Counted from the stretch's first letter, positions 31,492 through 43,893 are shown. The stretch is 64,000 bases of DNA from Apiospora phragmitis (GCA_038363925.1 JAQQWL010000001.1:2418001-2482000); one strand, 5' to 3'. Numbers and translations are program-made. The notes: generated by a model from the letters alone, not told the origin.

Positions 31492-32478
31492 ATGGATAAA
31501 GCCATCGACGTGCGCTTCGAGCGCATGGAAAAGGCCCTCGCGAACCTGGTCGACTCCATCGCCAAGTACACGCCCTCGACGCACTCGGCCACCGAGCTGA
31601 ACGCCGCCTCCGCCGACCTCGCCCAGGGCCTCGAGGAGCTGCAGACGCACCAGCGCAACCACGCCCGGATCCAGCAGCTGCGCGGCGTCTCGGCCGGCCT
31701 CGACGGCCAGATTAAGGACACGCTGGTGCAGCTGGCCCAGGCCCGCAAGGAGCTGACGGGCACCTCGACCACCATCTTCCCCGACAAGGGCAAGACCTAC
31801 CCGATCAACTACACCGAGCTGCTCAACTACGGCCGCCACATCGCCAAGACCACCGTCCCGCCCTCGGGCGTCGCCAACGCGCCCCCGCCGCCGCCAGCCT
31901 CCTCGGCGCCCCCGACCCAGCCCGAGAGCGCCGTCGAGTCGGCTGCCGCTACGCCCGGCGGCACGCCCAACGGCGTCGCCTCGGCCCCCAATGGTGCGCT
32001 GGACCAGCTGTCGGGTCAGCAAACCACCACGACTGCCCTCCCGGACCATATACAAGACAGCCTGAATCCGCTGGCCGGCGCCATGTTTGTGCCGTGGCCC
32101 AGCGAGGCGCACATACGGAACGGCGCGCTGGCCCAGCTGGACTTCCTGTCCAGCCGGGGCATCGACCCGCAAGGCTACGACCCGGATGAGGAGGAGGCAC
32201 AGAAGAAGCGTAAGGAAGAGGAGGAGCGTGCACGCGAGGAGCAGGAGCGTCTGGAGCGGGAAGAGAAGGAAGGCCGCATTCGGAAACAGATGGAGCTCGC
32301 TAGAGCCGAGCGCGAGAAGGCACGCGAGAAGGAAGCCGCCGAGAGAGAAGCCCGAGGTGACACCGGTAATGCTGATGCTCAGCCGGGCAGTGGTGCTGCT
32401 GCGGCCGGTTCCAGTGCTGGGGGCAATAAGCAGGCCCAGTTCCAGTTTCTCCAGGACGACGACGACGAGAGCGACTAG
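31492..32478 (+). CDS. MED4: Mediator complex subunit 4
   Basis: A middle-module subunit of Mediator, bridging activators and RNA polymerase II in the nucleus. Single exon, 328 residues. The N-terminal half is helical/coiled coil (IDVRFERMEKALANLVDSI through LVQLAQARKEL) and ends in the Med4 signature PINYTELLNYGRHIAKTT. A Pro/Ala linker follows, then FVPWPSEAHIRNGALAQL, also characteristic of fungal Med4, and a long charged coil (E/K/R-rich, about residues 228-290) and an acidic QDDDDESD end. The frame is clean, with GC-rich codon choice. The long open frame on the opposite strand is a composition shadow. Confidence 0.93.
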   Translation: MDKAIDVRFERMEKALANLVDSIAKYTPSTHSATELNAASADLAQGLEELQTHQRNHARIQQLRGVSAGLDGQIKDTLVQLAQARKELTGTSTTIFPDKGKTYPINYTELLNYGRHIAKTTVPPSGVANAPPPPPASSAPPTQPESAVESAAATPGGTPNGVASAPNGALDQLSGQQTTTTALPDHIQDSLNPLAGAMFVPWPSEAHIRNGALAQLDFLSSRGIDPQGYDPDEEEAQKKRKEEEERAREEQERLEREEKEGRIRKQMELARAEREKAREKEAAEREARGDTGNADAQPGSGAAAAGSSAGGNKQAQFQFLQDDDDESD

Positions 32479-33071
32479 ACGGAGAGATATCCGGAGCTTC
32501 TCCATCCGTGGTGTGCTTGGTGGCAGGCTCCAACTTAGCACACCATTTATGTATGTGGGTCGCGCGAACTTCTTATTCTGCCCAATAGTTAAGATCAAAT
32601 GTTCAGGGGCGATTCCACTCCGGCGATAAACTGGGCAATGGGCGGTGTATTGTTAATTCAATCGCCAGCAATGAGCATTCGCTGCCCCGGATACTACCAA
32701 CACATGTCCATGTTTCTGGACACTACCAGCTGAGCGTTGGCAATTCCGCCAATCAGCTATCCCCGGGCCAGTTATTATACTTTAAGGGATCAACATTCCG
32801 AATGAAGCCTTCCTTTAAGAGACGTCCGCCTTTCCAGGTCCCTAGAAAAACCAATCTGCTCAGCTTTTCTTGCAGGGACGATTTTCGGGAAATCTGTCTC
32901 AAGTGAATGTTACCCACTTGTCTCATCGATAGTTGCTGATAGATACCTTCCTGGGCTCATCCCTGTCGTTTCGTCCCTGTCGTTTCGTTCAGTTTTACCA
33001 CCACAACTAGATTCTCCCAGCTCGTTTCTCCCCATGGCACTCATGTTTATGTTGGATCAAATGACGTGACG
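32479..33071. other. Intergenic, no gene seen
   Basis: 593 bp holding the MED4 3' end and the promoter of the fucosyltransferase-like gene. A tandem CTGTCGTTTCGTCCCTGTCG duplication is visible at 32963-32988. Confidence 0.4.
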
Positions 33072-34883
33072 ATGTCACGAAGTTATGTACGGATTGGCTG
33101 TGGGCTCCTACTCCTTGGCACTCTGGTATTTATCCTGTATACCCCTCGGCAGCTGGCCCTGACGCGAGTGGTACATGATTATAATGAGAAGACCTCCGTA
33201 GGCACTGATGAACCACTTTCATCTGCAAGCGGCTGGTACGAGGAGTCGGATCTGCCATTCCCACCAGGGTCGAAACCCTGCAGAGCAGCAGCAGCAGCTC
33301 TCTAGATCAAAACACGCAGCCATCTTCTGGTCTATCTACGACTGCCGCCTCGGCTTCTTCGTCGTCAAGTCACCAGCAACAGCCTGGCTTCGAATTACCC
33401 CATCTGGCCGGCCTGTGCCGGGACACGCCGTGGAACCCGAACCTGACGCTCTACTGCCACAGCGGCTGCGGCGCCGACCAGCTCTCGCTGTGCGGCGGCC
33501 TGGCCGAGGCCCGCAACCGAGTCCAGACCTGCTTGCGCCTGGCCATCGACGTAGGCGCCGGCGGGGGGCTCGTCATAGCCTCGATCGCGGCGAGGGCAGC
33601 AGAGATTGATGATGGCTTTATGGTCCGCACCAACTCTCCTACCGCCTTGTGTCCCGATCATTTGTGGGACATCGCGGGCCTCCAAACGGACACTCGGGAA
33701 CTGGTGTCCCGCGCTCAAAGTCCGGACTACGGCTGCTTGCCGTCACGACGAAAACGAAGATGGAAGCACGCGCGAGAATGTGGAAAAGGAGGAGCGGCGG
33801 AACGTTAAGACCGTGAACCTGCCGTCCCGATCCTACAAGGCTCCACACCATAGCATAACTACATCGTCTTCTTCCTTCTCCTCCGCCTCGTTCAGACACC
33901 TGGTGGAAGGTTTCCTCCACGAGGCCAGCCTCTCCGCCGAACCCGTCATCGTCCGCTACGGCGACCCGTACCTGGCGTGGGACTATGGGTGCAGCGGCGA
34001 GATGGGGACGTTGCGCCGCGACCTATTTCAGGCTCTGCGGTATAATGCGGCCCTCCTCGCGCTGGGCCGTGCCGTTCTGAACCAGATTGCCGAGGCTGCA
34101 GGGACGGCGGATGGCGACCGCTTCATCGGCGTACATCTCCGCGGCGAGGGCGACTGGTCCGAGAAGGGATCTGGTGCTGTTGAGGCGCAGATGAGAGGGT
34201 ATGTGGAGGCGATTCGAGGGATCGCGTCCTCCTCTTCTTCTACTACTTCTACTCTCACCGCTAGCGCTAGTCCTGGCGATATGAAGAAGAGGGGTATTGA
34301 TGGTAACGATGCTGCTACCACTCTGGATGATGACGACAGCGAAATAAGAACAGTCTACGTGAGCTGTAGCGATCGAGCGGATGTCCAAAGGTTCCGCGAG
34401 ATGCTGGAGCCGCTCGACTACACGGTCTACGACTGGCGGACGTTGCTGAACCCACCTACGGGTACTAGTAGTAGCAGCAGCAGCGACAACAACGACAACA
34501 ACAATGATCACCAGCAACGCCATCCGGGCAACGAGACGCTCTTGGCGCAGATCGAGGCTCTCGGCCTCGACCAAAGGGATGTCGTCGAGTACGAGGTGCT
34601 CGTGCGCTCCCAGTACTGGCTAGGCGTCAGTACGTCGCCCATGTCGACGCTGATCGCGTACGCTCGCGGCGGTGATGGTGCCGGGAACGCCGAGGCGCAG
34701 AAGCAAAAGGAGAATACGGACGACTGGTTTGAAAAGTACATCTACCCGCACAGCACCAAGTCGGTCGTCGCCAACGGAAGCGCAGGGCGTTGGGAGTTCG
34801 CGCGGGAGTTGGTAGTCAGGGGCGACCGGTTCACCAAGCTTTTGGTCGTCAGCAGCGTTGATATAATGGATTACTTCCCCTGA
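33072..34883 (+). CDS. Type II membrane glycosyltransferase, O-fucosyltransferase-like
   Basis: Predicted Golgi/ER glycosyltransferase. Residues 8-25 (IGCGLLLLGTLVFILY) form a signal anchor. A 59-nt intron (33171-33229) joins the anchor exon in phase to a Ser/Gln-rich stem and then FELPHLAGLCRDTPWNP. IDVGAGGGLVIASI may form the donor-binding strand. Near 33705 one extra base (GG for G) must be removed to join HLWDI to CPALKVR. Downstream, FIGVHLRGEGDW matches the HLRxExDW motif of GDP-fucose protein O-fucosyltransferases, and EYEVLVRSQYWLGVSTSPMS resembles the C-terminal conserved block. Poly-Ser/Asn/Asp insertions (34220-34260, 34465-34515) are low complexity. Substrate unknown; it may be a fungal-specific relative rather than a true POFUT. 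Confidence 0.65.
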
Positions 34884-35777
34884 GTCGAAATATGCTAGGA
34901 TTGATTGGTGTAAGTGCGTGTTTTGTGACAATTGCATGCAATCAGGCTGGGCGCTACGGAGTTTTTGGCATGCAGACTTCATTACAACTTATGGGTACTT
35001 AATTGCATATCGTATCATTCCATGTCTTTAGGCTTAAGTAAGAGGTTTCAAAACACTGCAACGTGAAAGAGTCAACTTTTCTCTGTTCGTCAAACTCGCG
35101 AGATCCACGGCTAGCGTTTTCTGTGTTTTTGTCCCACCAGCATCGCGAGGTTCGGCGCTACGTCTGCCGGAGTTGTGGGAGTTGTGGGTCACTCGGCGGC
35201 ACCGGATAGCGAGAGCCGGGGAAAACGGCAGGTACTCTTCAACCTGGCCAGCCATTCCCAGCAGAATTCAGGAAGAGTTGCGAGAGAAAGAGCTGGAAGA
35301 TCCAGATAAGGCCATATTCCGAGTATCGCCGGGGTTCCGAGTCAAGCAGGAACAAGGGACCCGGTCTCTTGCATCGGTTCGATGCAGGCCCCCTGCATCT
35401 ATTCCGCCGCGTTGGGACCCGGATCTTGGGTCCGGACCAATCCAGAAGGGACATGTTGCCGGGTCCAAAACCACAAACCCCTCTTTTAGATGCTGTCAAG
35501 CGCGAAAACAGATCTCAACGCCGTCCGTCTCCGTCCCGTTGGGAGATTGAACTAGGGAAGCATGGCGCTATCGACCGTGTGCTGGCTGCATCTCGTATTT
35601 CAGCCGAGATGACTTCAGAAACGGACCAAAGGTCACAAAAGCCCGTTTGAGGGTCTTCTGTTCAGTATAAGATGAACCCGTGGGTTGCGCCGCTCGGATT
35701 GTCTTCCACCCGGTGCTCTCCGCCAATCCAGCCCTAATTTGAATGTCACAAGTCTCGCGTCTTCCTCTGCCTCTCTG
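34884..35777. other. Intergenic, no gene seen
   Basis: About 0.9 kb. Open frames at 35173-35550 and 35239-35499 overlap on opposite strands, have no motif, and are rejected. It includes the tyrosinase promoter. Confidence 0.45.
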
Positions 35778-37173
35778 ATGATGGGTCTCTCTTCGTGGAC
35801 GTGGACGACCGCCCTTCTGGCGCTCGTGGCAACCTCCGCCCTGCCAATCACAGCCGCGCCGACGTCTGTTCGCGAGACTTGCGCCCGGCCATACGTACGT
35901 AAAGAATGGTAAGCTGGCCCGTATATGCTCCTATTCATAGATATACTTATTTTGCATCCATTTGCATGATCGAGTCCGAGCACTCTCGCGCACGCCTATC
36001 GGATTGGCTGGCTGACTCGGAGATGATAACAGGCGCCACCTCACTGATGGCCAGCGCCAGCAGTACATCGGTGCGGTCCAGTGCATGATGAATCAGCCCG
36101 GTACTGCCACAGCTACCTTGTCCATAGTGCGCAACCGTTTCGAGGACTTCCTGGCCACTCACGTCAAGCAGACCGACTTCGTGCATTTCGTGGTGAGCAT
36201 CATCCCGTGTTTATCACCAGCACTACGAGTTACTCAATCAGGGTCGCATGAGGAGGGGAGTCCTGCTGACTCTGCATATCGAAGGGCATCTTCTATCCGT
36301 ATCACCGGCTGCTCCTCGTGGAGTATGAGAAAGCCCTCTGGGCCTGTGGGTGGGACCGCACACTCGGGCAGCCCTTCTGGGACTGGACTCTGGACACGGG
36401 CAGCAAAGAGGCCTTTTTGAACTCGCCCATCTTCGATACGGTCCTTGGCTTTGGCGGCAATGGGGCCTACATCCCTGGCAATCTGAGCCACCCCGAACTA
36501 TCCGGCTTCGTAAGTTTCCTTCCCTGTCGGCTTGAGACAGGTCATCAAGTATGAAGTGGCCATCCCCTTATTTGATTAACACGAATGGCCACAGACCGTA
36601 GGCCCTCCCAACGACATCCCCGACCGCAGCGGCGGCGGCTGCCTCATCGACAACCCCTTCGCCGGCCTGGGCACCTACTTCGGCCCGCAGAACGACACAT
36701 CCCCCAAGGACGCGCTAGGGTGCGTGCGCCGGGACTTCTCATACGACTCGTTTCGGGAACGGGCCTCACCCGCACAGGTCGAAGCCGCCATGGCCCTGGC
36801 CAACTACGGCGCCTTCGAGTTCGTCACGGACTCGCAGTCGTACCACCCGGCGGGCCACTGGGGCGTCGGCGGCCTCTACGGCACCATGACGGACACGTAC
36901 GCGAGCCCGGCAGACCCGGTCTTTTACTTGCACCACAGCAACGTGGACCGGGCCTGGTGGTCGTGGCAGGCGCGGGATCTGGTCGGGCGGGAGCGGGACA
37001 TGTCGGGGCCGCTCGTCTCGTTCGACTACACCAACGCGCGGGGTGGGAATGCGACGCTGGACACGCCGGTTTGGGTGGGGTTGGGGGAGGGCAATCGGGT
37101 GGAGTTCAGGGTGGCGGACTTGATGCATATCCAGAAGGAGCCTTTGTGTTATGAGTACGAGTCGCTGTACTGA
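35778..37173 (+). CDS. Tyrosinase (secreted type-3 copper enzyme)
   Basis: Oxidises phenols to quinones, often for pigment or secondary-metabolite chemistry. Exons are 35778-35908, 36033-36192, 36285-36509 and 36595-37173, 364 residues, all phases consistent. A signal peptide (WTTALLALVATSALPITAA) is followed by the central domain. CuA region: THVKQTDFVH with PYHRLLLVEYEKAL, giving three His. CuB region: HPAGHWGVGG and FYLHHSNVDRAWWSWQ, giving the second three His. FWDWTLD is the conserved aromatic block. It ends soon after the core, without the long C-terminal extension of latent tyrosinases, so it belongs to the short secreted class. No pigment gene is adjacent. The frame is clean. Confidence 0.92.
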
Positions 37174-37404
37174 TCGGCTGAGATTAGGTACAGATAGAAC
37201 TGGTGATGCTACTGCCTTAGATAATGTTATGAATCGGTCAGTCAAAAGTTGGGAACTGAAGAGAACCTGTCACCCACCGTATGATTGCTCGCACGACGGT
37301 GTGTGGTTGGAAAGTCAACCGGCTTGACAAGTAAGAGGCCTGAAAGAAGAGTCTTGAGCACAGCATCGGAACAAACATGGATTGGCATTCGCTAGTATTC
37401 TCTT
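37174..37404. other. Short convergent spacer
   Basis: 3' ends of tyrosinase and of the minus-strand membrane protein. No coding signal. Confidence 0.4.
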
Positions 37405-38721
37405 TCAAGGGGGGCTGTACTTCTTCCAGCCATCCGCCCGATTGTCCTCCCGCAACTCCTCCGTCATGACATGGACCTCCTTCCGCATATAGATGCGCCC
37501 ATTCGCGTCCCGCGACCCCTCGGCCAGCCCCGCCTCCATCTCGATATGCAGCGGATCCTCCTCCGGCTCGAACTTGGATCGCGTCGCCGTGATCTGCGAC
37601 CGGAATGTGTCGTTCTCCGTCGCGCGCTGGTAGTTGGCGCGCGCCGGCGTCGAGTTGTTCGGCCCCGCCCCCGGCCGGCGGTCGGTCCGCGTCAGCGAGA
37701 CGCCCAGCGTGCGCAGGAACTGCTCGAACAGGGGCTTGCAGAAGGGCGTGCACGCGGCGATGACGCCCAGCAGCTGCTCGAGCACCGTCCACGTGCTGAT
37801 GGCCACGTTGAGCGCGGGGCCGTCGTCGTCCCGGGATGTGCCGAACTTTTGGATCAGCAGGATCTTGACTAGCGAGGAGACGCCGGCGAGCAGGCCTAGC
37901 GACATTAGGAAGCCGATGACGACGCGTTCGCGGAAGGGGCGCTTCAGGCTCCACAGGAAGGTGATGGGAGCGATGGACAGCACTGGCATTTCCAAGTTAG
38001 CTTGACGATGCGCGTGAGTGGATCAGGAAAGATCCAGAGAAGGGCGCGCGCAAACTCACTGATGTCAGTAGATATGCTGACGATGGCCCCCGCCAACGCC
38101 GCCGATTTCAGCGCCGACGGCGAGAGACAGGCCGCGTTCGGGTCGGAAAAGTCACCCCAGGCGGCCTCCAGCGGCTGGCAGTAGAACAGGCTGAACCAGA
38201 CGTTGCCGAAGCCGTAGCCGCCGGCCATGGCGATGTTGGCCCAGACGAAGGCCTGGAAGCAGAAGGACTCCTGGATGTGCAGGAGCGTCAGGCCGATCGA
38301 GGCCTTGATGAGCGCCATCGACAGGCCCCAGACCGGGATCGCGAGGAAGGCGCCCCGGGCGCCCTCGATGACGGCGGACGGCGACTGCGTGCCGGGAGAC
38401 AGGAACATCTGCGGCATCATGAGGCCCCAGTCCGCGATGGTGAGGGCCTGATGTGTGAAAGGAAGGGCAACCGAAGTTTAGTATTAAGCTACGCGCTGCA
38501 GGTGACGACGACGAAAGACGGGTGAAACAACTTACGTAGCCCAAAGCAATGCAAGTATCCGACCAGACGCTTCTGCTTCTGGTGCTTTTCAGGATGCGGA
38601 ACGCAAAGGTAGCGGTGGCCAGCGCCACCAAGGGTATCGTCACGCCATAGAAGACCTGCGCAAGTCGAACCGATTCGTCGCTGATCACATTAACATTAAG
38701 AACAGGCCCGAGGGCGGCCAT
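37405..38721 (-). CDS. Rhodopsin-like fungal integral membrane protein (PTH11-like)
   Basis: Seven-helix plasma-membrane protein of the fungal rhodopsin-domain family related to Pth11-type proteins, ligand unknown. Exons 38536-38721, 38060-38447 and 37405-37982 give 383 residues with consistent phases. Typical features: an N-terminal helix (VFYGVTIPLVALATATFAFR), LTIADWGLMMPQMF, ALIKASIGLTLLHI (with the KxSI motif usual in helix 3), YCQPLEAAWGD with the conserved Cys in loop 2, ISTDIMLSIAPI, and a hydrophilic C-terminal tail with KEVHVMTEE. There is no CFEM domain. Frame clean. It may be a surface sensor; function not known. Confidence 0.85.
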
Positions 38722-40213
38722 TGTCGCTGGCGGTAGTTGCGGCGTGCCAGATTGGGCTGAGTAAGGAACGGCAGTCGAGCCTCACGATTTGCCAAGGAAA
38801 TGGGGGACTTTTGTGAGAGAGGCAAAGTGCATGTGGCCTACCTACATACTTGACAAGTCAGACTAGGTAGATCAGATCGCTGCGCAATTCTGCATGAAGT
38901 TCAGTTGCGGAATTGGAGCGGTCGCATATGGAGAGTGTTTTCCCACGTCGCATCTCCGCCGACTGGACCGGGTGCTGATATGTAGCTCTCCAACTTCCCC
39001 CTTTTTCCGCTTCACAGAGCCGCGGAGACTCGCTTATGAGATGGGCAGGCTTGGGCCCCTGCACGATGGAATTAAAACATATTCGTAGACGAAATCGGAA
39101 CCATTCTCAGCCTTACCCACTTGTTTTACTCTTTGCGATATCTTATTAATACGCCGAGGGTGACTTGGAGTGCATCAAACTTGGCTCACAAGCCATCCGT
39201 TTCCTCTCTGACCGTCCGTTCGTGAGAGGAAGGATGGCGAGAACCCATCCTGCGACCATGGCGAGGGCGGAGAGAAATTTCCCTAGCATACCAGCATACG
39301 GCGATGGAGCCGTCGATCATGGCGTTATTGAACCAGTGAACCCCGCAGCCAGTGAAACTACTCCTTACATATACCACGACGAACCCTCGTTATATAAGCA
39401 GAATCCGCAGCAGTGGCAGGCCATGTGGGATTCTAGGTTTACCAGGCTAGCGAATCCACGCCACTCTCATCGAACCAGACGAGCCAGATAACGGCCTCTC
39501 CCCTTGTTTACGGCATAGCGCGGCGGACAACAGCCACCACCATCGGCTCCACCCGTACCCATGATAAGGACATGCCCCCCATGTCCGTCCACTCAGAGCG
39601 AGCCGTTTCAATTGACCGGGGACGTCAGCCATCAGCCGAAACTTAGATTTCGTCTGCCGCTGCCTCTTCGCCGCCGGAACCGCTTCTAAATCCAGTCAAT
39701 TCACTTCGCAAGTTTCCCGATAGCCTTAGATCTGGGGTCCATACATGAAAGTAACATGTGGTTTGGCAGCCGTGATTATGGTGAATATGAAGCATTGGGG
39801 GCCCGCAGGGATCGCCGCGAAATGGACATTTAAAGGCAAGGTGCTGAGGCATACGCAAATTTTGCTCCGCCCAGTGGGTTCCGATGTCATGGGCTTGGTG
39901 ATTTCACTACCTTTCTCTCTTTTTCCTTTTGGCATGATAAAGTTGATACTCAACACATATCCGAACCTGGAGCCGTGGAGCGCCTTGCTACATCACAACT
40001 ATTACTCGAAGCTAAGCCTTCGAACTTGAAGGGTATGAAGCATCAAGCTGCAACAATTTGGTGTATTTCTATCGTGTAGGATGAGACAAGCATCGAGTTC
40101 TGATAATTTTGACACTGTCTTCTCATGGCTTGTGCCGCGCTAGAGGGCGTCTATCTCTCGACACTCGCTTTCCACACCTCCGACGATGGAAAAGGTCGAC
40201 AGCCTCAGAACTC
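38722..40213. other. Intergenic, no convincing gene
   Basis: 1.5 kb. An open frame at 39165-39491 (plus) has a fairly unbiased composition and a QNPQQWQAMWDSRF segment but no clear start, intron or family. It may be a degraded gene. Nothing else is seen. Confidence 0.4.
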
Positions 40214-42511
40214 TCACTGATGTCGACGACCCCTACGACGAGACCGCTTGCCCTGGGTACTTTGGTCAGATGGTGGCTGTGATGTGGTAGCTTCCCGCCC
40301 AGTCTCGGCACGAGCCGGAGAAACGGAACTGGGGAGGGAAGACCCCGGCACTCGAGGAGCGATTAGGCTATCGATGTGAGTTATGACTTCCAGTGCTTCC
40401 GGCCCAGGCCTTGCAGCTTCGGCGGGAAGCTCTCCGGAGATCAAAGATAGCGGACGGCTCAACGGCGTCCCATCCCCGCTCCACTCGCCCCGGGTATGCT
40501 GGACAAGCTCGCCGGTTGTGTGCTCCGCACCCCCGGTCTTGGGCAGCGAGTCTTTGACCATAGACAGCTCGCGGCATAGCTTATCGATTGGAATTCGTTG
40601 CTTGGGCATGGCTTTTAGCATGCGGCGTTCGATGAGAAGCAGCATTTTCTTCGCGAATGGCGTGCAATCGGGAAGACCTTGCAGCCGTCTAACTGTCTGG
40701 GGGGGGTGGTCAGATCATCTATGCTGGACGAGGGCTTACGTAGAATGATGGACAAGGGGCTTTCTCATACCTTCCTGATAACAGGCTTCACCGTTGCCTT
40801 TCTCTTTCCATCCCTGCCTACTTTGATATTGAAGTAGGTGGGTTCACGGAAGTTAGTAGTGGGAGGCGGCGAAGTCTCCGACTCAAGTATCTCTTCAAAC
40901 TTGTCTATGCCAACGGGCCCTTCAAGGTACCAGATGCAGAACTCTAAGTACACGCATCCGAGGGACCAGATGTCGTATCCTTGAGATATGCATTCGCCAA
41001 GGTCCATCTCTGGGGGGCCGTACTGCCTTGTGAGCCCGTCCAGATCAGTGTACCGGACTTGAGACCTCGTAAGGCTCGAGTGGTATCTGGTAAGACCAAG
41101 ATCAGAAAGGACCATATGGTTGCGTTTGTCCCCATACTTCTTGAACCACAATATGTTCCTCGCCTTGATGTCGCCATGGCGGCCAAACTCACGCTCTTCG
41201 ACGGCATCTCGGTCGGAGAGGCCGCCTCGTTTCTGTTTCTGCCAGGTCGACATCCCATGGATCTTCTTTAGCGCCGTCGCTATCCCAAAGCACTGTTCGT
41301 AGGCCCACTGGTCGTTGCCTGTGTGCTGCTGCCACGACTCGCTCTCCCAGAACTCTTGGAGATTTCCGTCGGCACACTCGAACACCAAGAAGAATTTCTC
41401 CCCTTGCTGGAAGGTGAAGAGAAGTTTGACGAGGTGATCATCGCCATGCATCTTCCCAAACGTCATCTCGAGCGCAGAGAGTTCCTTCTTGTATGTTTCT
41501 CTATCACCAGAGAATATCTCTTTGACGGCGAAGAGTTGGGGGGCGCCTCCGTGTTCTGGGAAAATTTCTGGTTGGCTGACTCAGGCAAAGGATCGTCGGG
41601 TCGTGGTACGGGGGTATGGTGGCTTGGATGGACCTTGATTCGTCGTATTATTCCACTGCCCCGCAACCTATCCTTTGGCACTCTTGCCAAGGCATAGCAG
41701 TGTCTTGATGGAAGTTATACGAAGGTAGCGTGTCGCTGGTAAAATCAAAGAACGGAACAAAGAAGTACTGCTGATAGGCTTTGAACAGGATCAGATCGTT
41801 GCAATCCCAGTCAGTGAAGATGGCATCGCCGCTTGTGTCATGTGGAATAGTGATGGGAAGATCTTTATCCCAACAACCGTTTTGGATGAACACGTTAATG
41901 TACTGCATACTTTTCATCATGGTTAAGATTCCAGATTCTCCGTCGACTCAGAGGACTGTCAGCCGGGCTGGGTTCATGTATCTTGGCAACGTTGTGCTTG
42001 AGCTCGTCCTGGCTCATGCCCGGCTCGTTTTCCATCAGAAGTGATGCAATTGTCTCCATACAGAAAAGGGTTTCAAATGCATCGATTGGCAAGTAGAATG
42101 ATTGGGTATCCCATGAGCTTCGCAAGACTTTTTGTTGAATACCCATCGGATTAGGTCGACAGCTTTGAGTATATGACCTGGCGGAGATAGGGGTGGGTTG
42201 AAGTGTTGACTGAGATCCTTGGCACTCACTTGATGCTGAGGCATATGGGGCTCGCCGATTCCTTGTGGCTTGCACTTGCATCGCCTCTCTGACAACAGCG
42301 TTGGGGCGGCATGGAGGCCCAGGTCCGACACTGTGTTGATCGAGGTCCTGGACGATTCTCCTTCGCTGCTCCCTGCATTGGATGCGTTGGATGGTGTAAG
42401 GGGCCTGCCAAGGTAGTCGCAGTCATTTTCTGAGCGCCTTACACCATCGGGATTCTCGACGAAAACACTCGGAGAGGGTAGTGCCATACCGAATGGGCGT
42501 TGGTCGCTCAT
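40214..42511 (-). CDS. Protein kinase with fungal pre-kinase domain (kinase 1), several frame breaks
   Basis: Ser/Thr-type kinase fold, target unknown. The ATG at 42511 starts a Ser-rich region. A helical pre-kinase block follows (FYLPIDAFETLFCMETIASL through FIQNGCWDKDLP), then a loop GSGIIRRIKVHPSHH, FAVKEI (ATP Lys), VFECADGNL, HGDIKARNILWF (catalytic loop with KAR in place of KPE), LSDLGL (DLG for DFG), YGPPE and DIWSLGC. A final intron joins exon 40214-40674 with MLLLIERRML. Reading through needs one base added at the A run near 42150, the site near 41660 and the C6 run near 41550, and one removed near 41930. The catalytic residues are intact. It is the same subfamily as the kinase half of the 45531 gene, sharing the pre-kinase block. 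Confidence 0.75.
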
Positions 42512-43108
42512 GGTGGACCAAAAAGTCTTTGCCAGGGGAAGTAAGTGGAAAAACCCTGGGGGACACTCATGACCAAGTCACCGGAACTCCAATGGGGATG
42601 CATGCGTACAAAGGCGATTTCCCTGTCCTGTGGAACAATACATCAAGCTGTCGAATCAAATGCAGAAAGTACCCGAACGCCCAAGTCCGTTATCCGACGA
42701 TACGCTGCATGTCATAATCATGCGGCCCTCACCGAAGCCACCGGATCAGTAGCCAATCGCATCCCCGTATAAGGCGCCATTTCATGTCTAGTGAAATGCT
42801 TGTGCATGCCGCTCATCCCGGTAAGTTGCCTGTCTGCCTTACCGTCGGGGGTGACATTGGCTGACGAGGCTCTCCAATTAGGCTCAAGGATGTAGAGCCT
42901 GATGACGCCCAATTTATGATTGATGTCGATGGTGTGGACAGAGATGTTGCGCCTCCGCGCAAGGTGTCAGAGTAGGACTCGCGTTGTCAAATATGTTCAA
43001 AGTTCTCTCCCCGGAACTTTGCTTGCTATTTTACCCAAATTACTCGTATCATCTTGACCAAAGTGATTCATCAAAGCTCTCTTTATTTCACTCGTCAGCC
43101 TCGTGGCC
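42512..43108. promoter_or_regulatory. Divergent region between kinase 1 and the 118-residue protein
   Basis: No convincing gene. Promoter for both neighbours by position only. Confidence 0.35.
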
Positions 43109-43465
43109 ATGTCGCATCGGAGTTTGAAGTTCGTAAGGCACGATCATAAATTCGACTTCGATGTCTATACCGAACATCCCGACTTCATCAACCCTCGGGA
43201 CCTATCCAATGTCCTCCTCTATAAGTACGGAAAGGAAAGGTTCATGTTCGCACTCCGCCGCAACGTGTACATAATCTACATCAAACCCAAGGTCAGTGGA
43301 CGCCAAGCGGTGTCGAATCCAGATTCAAGAGATTTCGGAGATAATCTAACAGGGTGGTATCTGCAGGTGACCGGAGCTTCGATTCCGATCGACATGGATT
43401 CATCGAGCATGAAAAGATTGGAGGAGATTAGACTAGCCAGGGAAAAATTGATGGGAAAGGTTTGA
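43109..43465 (+). CDS. Hypothetical protein, 118 residues
   Basis: A single open exon from ATG 43109 to TGA 43463-43465. The composition is that of a folded soluble protein: mixed aromatic and charged residues (FVRHDHKFDFDVYTEHPDF, RFMFALRRNVYIIYIKPK) and a helical C-terminus (KRLEEIRLAREKLMG). No signal peptide or membrane helix. I do not recognise the family. It lies between kinase 1 and the DUF6594 gene in the allorecognition-like stretch, so it could be an accessory gene there; that is inference only. Confidence 0.45.
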   Translation: MSHRSLKFVRHDHKFDFDVYTEHPDFINPRDLSNVLLYKYGKERFMFALRRNVYIIYIKPKVSGRQAVSNPDSRDFGDNLTGWYLQVTGASIPIDMDSSSMKRLEEIRLAREKLMGKV

Positions 43466-43893
43466 TAAGGTGCATCGTTGTGACTGCCAAAAAAGGGGAG
43501 CCACTTATGTTCGCTTTCCTCTTGAAATAACTCTGGGGGTTTGATGGCGTCGTGTTGAATTCATATACTTGAGGGTACCTTGCTCTTTATACTTCTTTTG
43601 TTCCTGATGGGTTGAAGTGGTATCAGATCGAAGTCTACATACTATCATTGAAGGTTTCCCATCCCCTTTCCCCTTCTTTCTATTCCCTGTTTCATTCTAT
43701 TTTAGTTATTCCTTTTTGTTTCTCCACTCATACTAGTTCAGCCCTGTCAGATACAAGCAGCCTGTATGCACTCTCATTAGCTTGTTGCGCTACTAAGCTT
43801 CCCTTGATAGAGGTCTTGAGAAGAGTTTGTACGGATTCTACTTATACCACAACTACTTAGCCGTAGTATCCTCTGAACATCATTTCAAGCTAC
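43466..43893. other. Convergent spacer, pyrimidine-rich
   Basis: No gene. The region 43650-43730 is strongly C/T rich (CCCATCCCCTTTCCCCTTCT at 43659-43678). Confidence 0.4.

Noticed and set aside
31441..32598. Long open frame antisense to MED4
   Set aside because: Composition is a mirror of GC-rich MED4 codons (Arg/Gly/Leu-rich); no domain.
35173..35550. 125-codon plus-strand open frame
   Set aside because: Overlaps equally long minus-strand frames and has no recognisable feature.
39165..39491. 108-codon open frame
   Set aside because: Only weakly protein-like; cannot be placed in a gene model with confidence.
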